64,000 nucleotides of DNA from Actinoplanes philippinensis (GTDB taxonomy: Bacteria > Actinomycetota > Actinomycetes > Mycobacteriales > Micromonosporaceae): assembly GCF_900113015.1 (NCBI RefSeq), contig NZ_FONV01000005.1, positions 372,001 to 436,000 on the forward strand, read 5' to 3'. The notes below the pieces were generated by a model. That model had not been told where the DNA came from, ran no database searches, and saw only the letters and a list, made by a program, of their open reading frames with translations. How positions within the stretch are numbered: position 1 is the first letter of the stretch; each line of letters starts with the position of its first letter. The position numbers and the translations under genes are program-made. This document shows positions 35,994 to 44,807 of this stretch, one piece after another.

Positions 35994-36425
35994 ATGAGTA
36001 CCATTCGTCCAACGACCGTCGAGGTCGAAACCTCGCTGCGGCTCGTAGCGCCTGACGCGACGGCACTGCCGGTACGCGCCAGTCTGCGTTACGACCCAGC
36101 CGACCCGTATGCGGTTCACGTGTTGTTCCACGCAGAATCAGCCGGTGGGGAAGCCGTGAGCTGGTCCTTCGCGCGGGAACTCCTCGTGACCGGGCTCGAC
36201 GAGCCGGCCGGGATCGGCGACGTCCGGGTGTGGCCGTGGGCCACGCCGCGGGGCGACTTCGTCGCGCTGGCCCTCTCGTCGCCGGACGGGAACGCGCTGT
36301 TCGAGGTGCCGCGCAGCGTCCTGGTCCGCTTCCTGCGGCGCACCTACGTGGTGGTGCCCCGCGGGCGCGAGTCCGACCATCTGGACGTCGACGCGGCTGT
36401 CAACCGGCTGCTGGCGGGACGCTAG
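35994..36425 (+). CDS. ssgB: SsgA-like sporulation/cell-division regulator (SsgB type)
   Basis: A 143-residue actinomycete-specific protein. SALP-family positions are visible in VRASLRYDPADPYAVHVLFH, VSWSFARELLVTGLDEPAGIGDVRVWPW and RSVLVRFLRRTYVVVPRG. SsgB recruits FtsZ to sporulation septa; a single conserved SsgB is typical outside Streptomyces, so the orthology is likely. The ATG at 35994 is preceded by GGGGGGAG. A strong intrinsic terminator follows. Its presence indicates a sporulating, filamentous host. Confidence 0.88.
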   Translation: MSTIRPTTVEVETSLRLVAPDATALPVRASLRYDPADPYAVHVLFHAESAGGEAVSWSFARELLVTGLDEPAGIGDVRVWPWATPRGDFVALALSSPDGNALFEVPRSVLVRFLRRTYVVVPRGRESDHLDVDAAVNRLLAGR

Positions 36426-36448
36426 CCGCCGGCGACATCAGCGAGTCA

Positions 36449-36492
36449 GGGCGACCCGCGCGGACACTGCCGGTCCGCGCGGGTCGCCCTTT
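36449..36492 (+). terminator. Intrinsic terminator after ssgB
   Basis: A perfect 17-bp stem (GGGCGACCCGCGCGGAC and its complement) with a 7-base loop, followed by TTTATA. It lies 23 bases after the ssgB stop. The AT-rich stretch beyond it (36500-36590) has several AATCGGA repeats and is probably the promoter of the AraC gene. Confidence 0.88.
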
Positions 36493-36631
36493 ATAGCCGG
36501 AAAAATAATCGATCTCCGAATAGGAATCGGAATCGGACGTATAGCGAATACCGAGCTAGAAATCGGACATTTACCTCAGTCGGTGCGCTAGTGGATGCGG
36601 AAGCATCCATCGACGACTACCGTCAGGCGCG

Positions 36632-37507
36632 ATGTCAGCACTCATTCAACACACCGAGCCGGCGCCCACCCGTCTCCCACCGGACTGGTCGGGGATCGGC
36701 GGCTGCGCGCTTCCGGTGGCCGCGGACGCCGCCACCGTCCTGCTGGACAGTCACGCTCTGGTGCTCGCCGGCACCGGCCCGCTCGACGCCGAGGTGGACT
36801 TCACCGAGCACCTGTGCGCCCCGGGCACAGCGCTCTGGGTCCGTCCGGGGCAGGCGGTGCGGTTCGGCGAGCCGCCCGGCGACACGGCCACGATCGTCTT
36901 CCGGTCCGGGCTGTTCGGGCCGGAGGAGCTACCGGACCTGGCGCCCGACGATCCGTCCGGTCCGGGCGCCCGCCCGTTGTCCGTACCCCATCCGGAGTCC
37001 CTCCGCACCGCCTTCGGCAACCTGACCGCCGACGCCGACGGCCCACCCGGGCCGGTCGCGGCCGCCCTGCTGCGACATCAGCTGGCCGCGGTGCTGCTGC
37101 GCCTGCGGCTCGCCGAGCCGGCCGTCGATCCGGCGGGCCACGTCGAGGGCCGGACCTTCGAGCGGTTCCAGCGCCGCCTGGAGGAGGGCTATCCGCACAC
37201 CCGCCGGGTCGAGGACTATGCGGCCGAGCTGGGCTGTTCGGTGCGTACCCTGACCCGGGCCAGCCTCGCGCTGACCGGCCGTACCGCCAAGCAGGTGGTC
37301 GACGACCGGGTCGCGCTGCAGGCCCGGCGCCTGCTCGCCGCGACGCCGCTGTCGGTCGCCGAGGTGGGCCGGATCCTCGGGTTCGGGGAGCCGACCAACT
37401 TCGGCCGCTTCTTCCACCGGGAGACCGGGCTGAGCCCGGGGCAATTCCGAGGGAGGTACGCGACGGGGCCCGACGGCATACCCGGCCAGCGACGCCCCAC
37501 TGACTGA
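36632..37507 (+). CDS. AraC-family transcriptional regulator
   Basis: A 291-residue regulator. The N-terminal 160 residues look like a cupin-type ligand domain (LCAPGTALWVRPGQAVRFG). The C-terminal 100 residues carry the double HTH: VEDYAAELGCSVRTLTRASLALTGRTAKQVVDDRV and LSVAEVGRILGFGEPTNFGRFF, the FxRxFxR-type AraC signature ending in GLSPGQFRGRY. It stands alone with a short gap to an Rrf2 gene. The effector and targets are unknown. Confidence 0.88.
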   Translation: MSALIQHTEPAPTRLPPDWSGIGGCALPVAADAATVLLDSHALVLAGTGPLDAEVDFTEHLCAPGTALWVRPGQAVRFGEPPGDTATIVFRSGLFGPEELPDLAPDDPSGPGARPLSVPHPESLRTAFGNLTADADGPPGPVAAALLRHQLAAVLLRLRLAEPAVDPAGHVEGRTFERFQRRLEEGYPHTRRVEDYAAELGCSVRTLTRASLALTGRTAKQVVDDRVALQARRLLAATPLSVAEVGRILGFGEPTNFGRFFHRETGLSPGQFRGRYATGPDGIPGQRRPTD

Positions 37508-37573
37508 GCGTGAATTCCCACAACTCCCTGGGGTATGTGCATCGGGGATGCGCGGGCGGGGCATGATAGTCAG

Positions 37574-38029
37574 GTGCAGATCTCCGCGCGCGGTGACTAC
37601 GCGGTGCGGGCCGCCCTCAGTTTGGCGCAGGCCTACCCCGCACTGATGTCCGCTCAGGCCATTGCCCAAGACCAGAGCATGCCCCGGAAGTTCCTCGAGG
37701 CAGTGCTCGCCGACCTGCGCCGCGCCGGCGTGGTCCGGGCCCAACGCGGCGCCGAGGGCGGTTACACGCTGTCGCACCCACCGCGGGATGTGACGATCGG
37801 CCAGATCATCCGGGCGGTCGACGGCCCGCTGGCCGGTGTGCGCGGCCTCCGCCCGGAGGAGACGCAGTACACGGGGGCGGCCGAGAACCTGCCGAACCTG
37901 TGGGTGGCGGTGCGGGCCGCGGTGCGTGAGGTGCTCGACGAGGTGAGCCTCGCCGAGCTGATCAGCGGGCGGATGCCGGCGCATGTGCGCAAGCTGACCA
38001 CCCGCCCCGACGCCTGGCAGCCACGCTGA
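37574..38029 (+). CDS. Rrf2-family transcriptional regulator lacking Fe-S cysteines
   Basis: A 151-residue winged-helix protein: QISARGDYAVRAALSLAQAY, AQDQSMPRKFLEAVLADLRRAGVVRAQRGAEGGYTL and IGQIIRAVDGPLAGVRG are all Rrf2 hallmarks. The Cys triplet that binds a cluster in IscR/NsrR is missing; the region reads RPEETQYTGAAENLPNLW. So it is of the non-iron-sulfur kind, perhaps CymR-like. GTG at 37574 begins the fold. Actinobacterial Rrf2 genes of this form are common and poorly studied. Confidence 0.85.
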   Translation: MQISARGDYAVRAALSLAQAYPALMSAQAIAQDQSMPRKFLEAVLADLRRAGVVRAQRGAEGGYTLSHPPRDVTIGQIIRAVDGPLAGVRGLRPEETQYTGAAENLPNLWVAVRAAVREVLDEVSLAELISGRMPAHVRKLTTRPDAWQPR

Positions 38030-38093
38030 CGTTTGTGGATTGTCCCCATCGGGAAATCTCCGGCCCATCAGAACGTAGATGGGAGAAGTTCCG

Positions 38094-38276
38094 ATGGGCA
38101 TCGTCTACCGCAGCCGCAAGAAGATCGGGCCGCTGGTCCTGAACTTCACCGAGAACGGCTACTCGTCGTGGAGCCTGAAGATCGGTCGCTGGTCCTGGAA
38201 CTCCAAGACCCGCGCCCACCGCGTCGACCTGCCCGGCCCGCTGTCCTGGAAGCAGGACAAGAGCCGCTCGCGCTAA
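38094..38276 (+). CDS. DUF4236-like small protein
   Basis: A 60-residue basic protein, MGIVYRSRKKIGPLVLNF to KQDKSRSR, with the pattern of DUF4236 (a short beta-rich unit, WSLKIGRWSWNSKTR). GGGAGAA lies seven bases before the ATG at 38094. Its stop overlaps the stop of the convergent gene by a few bases. Function is unknown. Confidence 0.7.
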   Translation: MGIVYRSRKKIGPLVLNFTENGYSSWSLKIGRWSWNSKTRAHRVDLPGPLSWKQDKSRSR

Positions 38277-39172
38277 AGGCGGATCATGACGTCGCCGCCG
38301 AGCCGGCCGTGTGCCGGCTCGCGGGCGACCGCCCCGGTGTCGATCAGCGTGTGCAGGACCCGGGTGGCGTCAGCGGCGCGATAGACGGTTTCGGTGAGCG
38401 CGAAAGTGCGCAACTCGGTCACCGTGGCCGCTCCGACCCGCTCCAGGTGCGCCAGCAACTCCCGCCGCAGTGGGCCGGGATGCGGGCTCAGCGAGATGTC
38501 GAGGAGATGCCGCTCCGGATCGCCGGGGTCACGTAGCCGTACCCCCGCGAACTCATCGACCGCCCACAGCGCCTCCTTGAAGCTCTCCAGACTCCGCCCC
38601 GAGGTGGTGGCGAAGACCACCACCTCGCCGGGCTCCGGCCCGGTCGCCAGCTCAGCGGCCGTGACCAGCGGAAAACCCAGACCCCGATAGGGGTCGACCG
38701 GGCTGCCGGGAGGCAGCGCGAGCAAAACCTCGGCCGGCTTCCCGGCCGCGATCGCAGCGACGGTGGTCACCGCGGGCGGCTTCCCCCCGCTTGCCGCGTC
38801 GAGAAAACCCATCAGGGGTACGCGTGAAGCGCCGGCCGCTTTCAGCGCGACCGGAAGCCGCTGGTCCGTCCCGCCGCCGACCGGCAGGACCGACAGCCCG
38901 GCCGCCGCTCCCGACTCCCGTTGCGCGGCCTCGAGCCGCCGTCCCACCTCGGTGACGTCGTCGCCGACCGCCACCATGGACAGTTCCCGCCCGCGGGCCA
39001 GGCCGGGCAGATCGGCGAGGACCCGCACGGCCGCCTCGGCCGCCACTCCCCCGTCCCCGTCGGCATAGCCGTGCACATAGGTGGCACGGCGGGCGTGATG
39101 AAGCGCACCGGCGGCCCATGCCTGCAGGTGGCGGACGAGAAGCTCACGTTTGACGGTCACAATCGGGGACAC
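38273..39172 (-). CDS. Uncharacterised actinobacterial protein
   Basis: A 299-residue protein of no family I can name with confidence. It opens with VKRELLVRHLQAWAAGALHHA and has Rossmann-like alternation (RATYVHGYADGDGGVAAEAAVRVLADL; GLSVLPVGGG; EVLLALPP; EVVVFATTSGRS). The order faintly recalls TcmP-like methyltransferase-fold proteins. The last 90 residues look like a winged helix (LRRELLAHLERVGAATVTELRTFAL). GTG at 39172 is assumed. It is transcribed away from the TPR/FN3 gene across a 56-base gap. Confidence 0.55.
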   Translation of the reverse strand: MSPIVTVKRELLVRHLQAWAAGALHHARRATYVHGYADGDGGVAAEAAVRVLADLPGLARGRELSMVAVGDDVTEVGRRLEAAQRESGAAAGLSVLPVGGGTDQRLPVALKAAGASRVPLMGFLDAASGGKPPAVTTVAAIAAGKPAEVLLALPPGSPVDPYRGLGFPLVTAAELATGPEPGEVVVFATTSGRSLESFKEALWAVDEFAGVRLRDPGDPERHLLDISLSPHPGPLRRELLAHLERVGAATVTELRTFALTETVYRAADATRVLHTLIDTGAVAREPAHGRLGGDVMIRL

Positions 39173-39228
39173 ATCGTGTTTCTACCCTGTCCACTTCGGT
39201 ACCGGAAACTTGTACCCATGGTGTTCGC

Positions 39229-41697
39229 GTGAGCACTATGGGATACATGGCCCCTCCGCTCGCTGAGCTCACCGCCCAGGCGCAGACCCTGACGTCGGCC
39301 GGTGATCTCGCGGGCGCCCGGGACGTCCTGGCCGACGTCCTGCGTACGGCCGACGCCGATCCCCGCCGCGCCACCGCTGACCTCGCCGTCGCCGCCGCCC
39401 TGCACGCCCGGGTCCTGATCGCCCTCGGCGACCCGGAGTCGGCGCGGCTCTGGGCCGCTTTCGCCCACTCGGCCGAGGAACGCCTGCACGGCGCCCGCGA
39501 CGAGCGCACCATCGCCGCGGCGGCCATGCACGCGGCGGTGCTGCAGCGGATCGGCCAGCACGGCCGGGCCTCCTCCGTCTATCACGACCTGGTCGGCGAG
39601 CTCGCCGCGCTGGAGGGCCCGGACTCGCCACGGGTGCTGGCCGCCGAGGCCGACCTGGCCACCGCCGAGCACGCCGCGGGACACTGCTCGACCGCCCGGT
39701 CCCGGCTGGCCCGCGCCTGGCGGCGGCACAGCCGGGTGCACGGCGACGCGGCGCCCGCCGGGATCAAGATGCTCGCCCGGCTCGGCGCGATGGAGCGGGA
39801 GTGCGGCCTGGCGACGGAGTCGGCCGAGCACCTGGCACTGGCGAGCGAGCTGTGCGCCCGCTACCTGGCGGCCGATCACCCACTGGCCCGGCAGTCCGCC
39901 GCCCTGGTCGCCGGCACGTCGTCCGGCCGGCACACCTGCGGTCGCCGAGACACCACCGGCGGCCGCCCGTTCCGCCCGTTCCCGCGCCGCCCCACCGTCA
40001 CCGACCCGGCCGGCGGCCGCCCGGCGGCGTTCCCGGCCCACGCGCCTGGCCAGCCCCCACCCGACGACCGCCCCACCGACCCGAACGGCACCGTCTATCC
40101 GGGCCTCGACGCCTCCCGCCCCGGAGTCGGCAAACCGTGGCCCGGCCCCACCGACTCCCGCCCGAGCACCGCCGCGCCCGGTCCCGGCACCACCGGCTCT
40201 CACCCCGGCGCCACCGCGTCCCGCCCCGGCACCACCGACTCTCGCCCCGGCACCACCGCGTCCCGCCCCGGCACCACCGACTCTCGCCCCGGCACCACCG
40301 CGTCCCGCCCCGGCACCACCGCGCCCGGTCCCGGCACCACCGCGTCCGGTTCCCATGCCGCCACTACCCGCCCCGGGCCTGCCGATGCCGGCCCCGACGC
40401 TGCCCATGCCCGCCCCAGCACTGCCGACACCCGCCCTGGCACTGCCGGCCTGCCTCCTGGGGCCGCGATTCCTCGCCCTCGCGCAGCCCCTTCCTATCCC
40501 GGCACCGAGCCTGATCCTCGTGCCGCCCGCCCCTCTCCCGGCGCTGGTGGTCCTTTTCCTCGCGAGGCTGAACCCCGCCCTGGCACGGCCGAATACCCGC
40601 ATCGCACCGCCGATCCTCGTCGTGGGACCGCCGATCCCTGGCCCTACCCGGCGGATTCGAGGCCTGCCGAGTCTCCGGCTCACGCCGCCGAATCCGGTTC
40701 CTACACCGCCGAATCACGGCCGCGCGCCACCGAAACTCGTCCTGGCACCGCCGGTTCCCGGCCGCACGCCACGGAAACCCGGCCTGCCGAATCCCGGCCT
40801 GCCGAATCCCGGCCTGCCGAATCCCGACCTGCCGACTCCGGGCCTCATGCCACTGAAACCCGGCCCGCCGAAACCCGACCTCACGCCACCGGAACCCGGC
40901 CCGCCGAAACCCGACCTCACGTGGCCGGATCAAGCTCTCGGACCGCCGGATCACCGTCGCACGCCGCCGATCCCTACCCCGGCTCCGTCGATCCGGACGG
41001 GCTCGATGACGAGATGCCGCCGGACAACCGGCCGACCGATCCCAACGGCACCGTCTACCAGCAGCCGCTGTATCTGAGTGACGTGCACCGGCTGCCTGGC
41101 GACCCGACCGGCCGGCACGCCCGCGCCGACACCCCGCCCCCGCTGCCCGGCAACCGGGCGCCCGACTACGGCGAGGACGGCCGTCCTCTTCCGGTCGGCA
41201 CGGCCCGCGCCAGCACGCTCACCGATCCGCCGAATTCGCGGCGGCTGCCGTCATCGACTCGGCGCTCCCGGGCGGGGCATCCGTTGCTGCTGGCCACGGT
41301 GCTGGCCGGTGGAGTCGCGGCCGCCGCCGCGGTGGTGATCCTGACCCTGCCCGGCGCGGATGGGGCGACCACTCCGGAGCCGCCGGCCACCACGGCGACC
41401 GGCGCCCAGGCGCTGACCGCCACCTCGGAGCCGGGCTCTCCGCAAAACGTCCGGCTCCGCGACGAGGGGCCGAGCGTCTCCCTGCAATGGGAGTACCCAC
41501 GCGACGCCCGCGGCGAGGTGCTGATCACGGTGGCCCGCTCGGATCGGCCACCGGTCACCGTCGCCGAACTGCCCGCCGGGGCCACCGACTACGTCGTCTA
41601 CAGCCTCAGCGAACGCTACGACTACTGCATCACGGTCGCGGTGCGAGGCGAGGAGCAGGAGATCGCGGCCGCCGCCCCGGTGTGCACCAAGCGGTGA
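39229..41697 (+). CDS. TPR - Pro/Thr-rich repeat - transmembrane - FN3 protein
   Basis: An 822-residue protein. Residues 1-225 are helical TPR-like repeats (AQTLTSAGDLAGARDVLADVLRTA). About 235-670 is a low-complexity Pro/Arg/Thr/Ser-rich linker with tandem repeats (SRPGTTA/D, later PAESR and ATETRPAE). Two copies of DRPTDPNGTVY bracket the linker. A membrane helix lies near 685-710 (LLLATVLAGGVAAAAAVVILTL), and the last 95 residues are an FN3 domain (SPQNVRLRDEGPSVSLQWEYP). The topology places TPR and linker inside and FN3 outside. I infer a membrane scaffold or signalling protein; no enzyme domain is seen. The next gene is a TPR-GGDEF protein. Confidence 0.75.
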   Translation: MSTMGYMAPPLAELTAQAQTLTSAGDLAGARDVLADVLRTADADPRRATADLAVAAALHARVLIALGDPESARLWAAFAHSAEERLHGARDERTIAAAAMHAAVLQRIGQHGRASSVYHDLVGELAALEGPDSPRVLAAEADLATAEHAAGHCSTARSRLARAWRRHSRVHGDAAPAGIKMLARLGAMERECGLATESAEHLALASELCARYLAADHPLARQSAALVAGTSSGRHTCGRRDTTGGRPFRPFPRRPTVTDPAGGRPAAFPAHAPGQPPPDDRPTDPNGTVYPGLDASRPGVGKPWPGPTDSRPSTAAPGPGTTGSHPGATASRPGTTDSRPGTTASRPGTTDSRPGTTASRPGTTAPGPGTTASGSHAATTRPGPADAGPDAAHARPSTADTRPGTAGLPPGAAIPRPRAAPSYPGTEPDPRAARPSPGAGGPFPREAEPRPGTAEYPHRTADPRRGTADPWPYPADSRPAESPAHAAESGSYTAESRPRATETRPGTAGSRPHATETRPAESRPAESRPAESRPADSGPHATETRPAETRPHATGTRPAETRPHVAGSSSRTAGSPSHAADPYPGSVDPDGLDDEMPPDNRPTDPNGTVYQQPLYLSDVHRLPGDPTGRHARADTPPPLPGNRAPDYGEDGRPLPVGTARASTLTDPPNSRRLPSSTRRSRAGHPLLLATVLAGGVAAAAAVVILTLPGADGATTPEPPATTATGAQALTATSEPGSPQNVRLRDEGPSVSLQWEYPRDARGEVLITVARSDRPPVTVAELPAGATDYVVYSLSERYDYCITVAVRGEEQEIAAAAPVCTKR
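40216..40320 (+). repeat. Five tandem 21-nt coding repeats
   Basis: Units alternate between GCGTCCCGCCCCGGCACCACC and a GACTCT-starting variant, so the period is also 42 nt. They encode (A/D)SRPGTT in the Pro-rich linker of the TPR/FN3 protein. It is a coding minisatellite likely to vary in length. Confidence 0.85.
40783..40827 (+). repeat. Three tandem 15-nt coding repeats
   Basis: CCTGCCGAATCCCGG occurs three times (last unit with one change), encoding PAESR in the same Pro-rich linker. Confidence 0.8.
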
Positions 41698-41889
41698 TCC
41701 CACCGCCCACCGGCGTCTCCCCCGGCGATGCCCGACCCCGGCATCTCTCTTGGTGAGGATCGACCGTCGGCCGGCTCCTGCCGGATGACGACCGTCCGCC
41801 CGCAACCGATCCGCAACCCGGTGCGAACCGGAAAGCTACCGGGCCGCCGGAACGTGGGTCGTCACGGCGGCTACAGGAAAGCAGGAACA

Positions 41890-43464
41890 GTGACGACGGA
41901 GACGGCGAGCCGTGTGCCCACCGAGCCTCATCACGAGCTCGACGCCCTCGAATCCGCCGCGGCCGAGCTCGAGGGACGGCCGTTGTCGGCGTTCCGGACC
42001 GTCGGGGAGCCCGCCCGGGAGCTGCGGGAGCGTGCCGCCGAGCTGGGCGCCGAGGGGCTCGTCCAGCGGGCGACCCTGCTGCAGGCCGGGGTGCTGCTCC
42101 GGGAGGGGCGGACCGGCGAGGGCGGTCAGCTGGCCCATCAGGTACGCGTCTGGGCCGAGCAGCACGAGGACCACTATCTGCTGGCCCGTACCCATCGGGA
42201 GTTGTCGGTCTTCTATCGGCATGTGGGTGACTTCTCCGACTCGCTCGCCCACGCGCTGCAGGGTGTCGCCTTCCTCACCGACGACGTGCCGCCCAGCCTG
42301 CGGGCCCGGCACCTGATGACGCTGTCGGTCTCGCTCGACGACACCGGCTCGCACGCCGACGGGAAGGTCCGGGCGCAGGAGGCCCTGATGCTGGCCGTCG
42401 AGGCGGGGGACCACGAGGTCACCTCGTCGGTGCTGAACAACATGGCGTACACGGCTGTCGAGATCGGTGACGAGCCCGAGGCGCGGATGCTCGTCGGGCA
42501 GATGCGGGAGCTGCAGGCCCGGACCGGATATCGGTTCACCGCCAACGAGCTGGACACGATGGCGCAAGTCGAGCTGATGGGCGGCCGGTACGGCGCGGTG
42601 GAGGAACTGCTCTCCCCGGTGCTGGCCGACCTGGTCGCCGCCAACGAGGGGGACGCGGTCGCCGAGTGCCAGCTCACCCTCTCCCAGGCCCGCCGTCTGG
42701 CCGGCCGGTACGAGGCCGCGCAGGAGGCCCTGGACGCGACCCGGGCGGTGTGCACCGAACGGGGTCTGGCCGGGATCGGCGCCCGGGTCCGGCAGGAGCA
42801 GGCCGCGCTGTACGCCGACACGGGCCGGTTCGCCGAGGCGTACGAGGAGCATCGTGCCTTCCATGCCGCGGCGACCGCGCTCCAGTCGGTCCAGCGCGAC
42901 GCCCGGGCCCGCGCCCTGCAGGCCGTCTTCGAGGCCAACGAGGCGCGCCGGGCCAGTGAGCACTTCCGGGAGATGGCCCACCGGGACGCGTTGACCGGCC
43001 TGTACAACCGGCGCTACGTGAACGAGCGGGTGCCGGCTCTGCTGATGGAATCGGCGGCCCGTCGTCGCCCGGTGTCGCTGGCGATCGTCGACCTGGACCA
43101 CTTCAAGCGGGTCAACGACACCCTGTCGCACGCCACCGGCGACACCGTCCTGCAGCACGTGGCGGAGCTGCTGGAGGAGGCGGCGTCCGGGTCGGCGTTC
43201 GCGGCGCGGATGGGTGGCGAGGAGTTCCTGCTGGTCTACCCGGGGGTGGACGCGGAGGAGGCGGCCACCCGCTGCGAGCGGCTGCGGCTGCGGATCCGGG
43301 CGCACGGCTGGGAGCCGATCACCGGGACGCTGGCGGTGACCACGAGCATCGGGATCACCACGGCGCCGGAGGGCCGGAGCACCTTCTCGGCGATGCTGTC
43401 GGCCGCCGACCGCAACCTGTACGCCGCCAAGCGCTCCGGCCGCGACCGCGTCGTCTCCGGCTGA
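41890..43464 (+). CDS. Diguanylate cyclase with TPR-like sensor region (GGDEF)
   Basis: A 524-residue cytosolic protein. Residues 20-345 are TPR-like helical repeats (LARTHRELSVFYRHVGDFSDSLAHAL). The GGDEF domain (about 365-520) begins with MAHRDALTGLYNRRYVNE, has the substrate stretch IVDLDHFKRVNDTLSHATGD and the active-site motif GGEEF, so it should make cyclic di-GMP. No RxxD inhibitory site is seen four residues before it. GTG at 41890 follows AGGAA; the upstream open frame is unconserved. In actinomycetes c-di-GMP controls development, and this gene lies between two regulatory-looking loci. Confidence 0.9.
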   Translation: MTTETASRVPTEPHHELDALESAAAELEGRPLSAFRTVGEPARELRERAAELGAEGLVQRATLLQAGVLLREGRTGEGGQLAHQVRVWAEQHEDHYLLARTHRELSVFYRHVGDFSDSLAHALQGVAFLTDDVPPSLRARHLMTLSVSLDDTGSHADGKVRAQEALMLAVEAGDHEVTSSVLNNMAYTAVEIGDEPEARMLVGQMRELQARTGYRFTANELDTMAQVELMGGRYGAVEELLSPVLADLVAANEGDAVAECQLTLSQARRLAGRYEAAQEALDATRAVCTERGLAGIGARVRQEQAALYADTGRFAEAYEEHRAFHAAATALQSVQRDARARALQAVFEANEARRASEHFREMAHRDALTGLYNRRYVNERVPALLMESAARRRPVSLAIVDLDHFKRVNDTLSHATGDTVLQHVAELLEEAASGSAFAARMGGEEFLLVYPGVDAEEAATRCERLRLRIRAHGWEPITGTLAVTTSIGITTAPEGRSTFSAMLSAADRNLYAAKRSGRDRVVSG

Positions 43465-43514
43465 CCCCAGAGCTGCCCGAGCACCGCCAGAACGACCCTG
43501 AGGACCGGCCGGTT

Positions 43515-44024
43515 TCATTCGCCGGTGGGGGCTCCGGCCAGTTCGGCGACGATGTCGAGGTGGCCGAGGTGGCGGGCGTACTCCTGGACCAGGTGGAAGC
43601 AGACGCGCTCCAGGGTGGCCGGGTCGGCGCCGGACCAGCGCGGGCCGGGTTGGCCCACCGTGTCCAGGTCGTTGGCGGCGATCGTCGCGGCGGTGTGCAC
43701 ACCCTGGGCGCGCAGCTCCGCGGAGAGGCCGGCCAGGGTCTCCGACTCCGAGACGTGCCAGCGGTCGTCGCGCTGGTCGGCCCACGGGTCGGGGATCTCG
43801 CGGCCCTCGAAGCCCCACTCGATCCAGCGCCGTTCCACGTGCCGCAGGTGTTTGACCAGTTCCAGCGGGGTCCAGCCGGACGGCAGGCGGCTGGACCGGA
43901 GCGCCGCCTCATCGAGCGCGGCGGTCTTCGCCAGCAGCGTCTCCCGGAAATAGTCCAGGTAGCGGGTGAACACCTCGGCCCGATCGGCGGCCGGGATGGT
44001 GGGCGACGGGAACTCGACGGTCAT
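43515..44024 (-). CDS. DinB / DUF664-family protein (mycothiol-transferase type)
   Basis: A 169-residue four-helix protein with metal-binding His at LVKHLRHVERRW (second helix) and HLVQEYARHLGHLDIV (last helix), the DinB/DUF664 pattern. Actinobacterial members use mycothiol to detoxify electrophiles. It is the last gene of a closely packed minus-strand group, 9 bases behind the EEP gene. Confidence 0.87.
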   Translation of the reverse strand: MTVEFPSPTIPAADRAEVFTRYLDYFRETLLAKTAALDEAALRSSRLPSGWTPLELVKHLRHVERRWIEWGFEGREIPDPWADQRDDRWHVSESETLAGLSAELRAQGVHTAATIAANDLDTVGQPGPRWSGADPATLERVCFHLVQEYARHLGHLDIVAELAGAPTGE

Positions 44025-44033
44025 AGCGTGAGG

Positions 44034-44807
44034 CTAGAGGGCCACGTCGGCGCGGAGCGGATAGTGGTCGGAGGCCTCGGCGGTGATGTCGTCGCGGACC
44101 ACCCACGCCCGCCGCGCGCGGGCCGCGAGCGGCGCGGTCGCCAGCAGGTAGTCCAGGCGCATGGCGCCGAACTCGCGGCCGGCGAAACCGGTCGGGACGG
44201 TACGCCCGTCGCCCTCCCCCACGGCGGCCCACAGGTCGGTGAACCCGGCCTGCCGGAACGCGGTGAGAGCCCGGGTGTCCGCGGCGCCGTCCGGGGCGAG
44301 GTGCCGCTGCCGGAAGAGCGAATGCAGCTCGTCCAGTGTGGCGGTGTGGTCGCCGTCCGGGTCGAGGCCGTTCATGTCGCCGGCGATCAGCGTCATCCGG
44401 CGGGGCGAGCCGTAGCGGGCGGACAGCCAGCGGGCCTCCCGGTAGCGGCGGTACGGGGAGAACGGGTTGAGGTGGGCGCTGACCACGCGCAGCGGGCCGG
44501 CGGTGGTCTCGACCTCCGCGATCGCCGCCGCGTGGTGCAGCCGCCAGCGGATCGCCGCGCGGCGCAGGATCCGCCGGGGCGGGCGCACCAGGATCGCGAC
44601 CGGCTGCGCGAACCCGGCCGGCGCAAGGTGGACGGTCATGCCGGCCTCTTGCGCCAACCGGTGCAGGCGTGGACCGTACCTCCGGAATTTCTGAAGCTCC
44701 TGGAGACAGAGGACGTCCGGCTGCTCGCGGTGGATGACCCGGATGATCGCCGGCAGGCGGTCGCCGCCGCCGTTCTTGATGTTCCAGGTCATCAGCCGCA
44801 GCGTCAT
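44034..44807 (-). CDS. Endonuclease/exonuclease/phosphatase-family hydrolase
   Basis: A 257-residue metal-dependent hydrolase. Catalytic motifs are in order: MTWNIKNGG (Asn), CLQELQ (metal-binding Glu), VSAHLNPFSP (His), AGDMNGLDPDGD (Asp and Asn), RLDYLL and SDHYPL (final Asp-His pair). No signal peptide, so it acts inside unless exported otherwise. Its ATG overlaps the stop of the PAP2 gene (ATGA). Beside a lipid kinase and PAP2 phosphatase, a phosphodiester or phospholipid head-group substrate is plausible, but DNA repair roles are also known for the fold. Confidence 0.87.
   Translation of the reverse strand: MTLRLMTWNIKNGGGDRLPAIIRVIHREQPDVLCLQELQKFRRYGPRLHRLAQEAGMTVHLAPAGFAQPVAILVRPPRRILRRAAIRWRLHHAAAIAEVETTAGPLRVVSAHLNPFSPYRRYREARWLSARYGSPRRMTLIAGDMNGLDPDGDHTATLDELHSLFRQRHLAPDGAADTRALTAFRQAGFTDLWAAVGEGDGRTVPTGFAGREFGAMRLDYLLATAPLAARARRAWVVRDDITAEASDHYPLRADVAL

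Noticed and set aside
38273..39172. Assignment as a three-Cys-motif partner (TcmP) methyltransferase-like protein
   Set aside because: Only a faint resemblance in the first 60 residues; the three-Cys partner and catalytic motifs are not seen.
40216..40320. Regular short repeats that could suggest a CRISPR array
   Set aside because: Units are 21 nt, directly abutting with no spacers and in frame with a Pro-rich linker, so it is a coding minisatellite.
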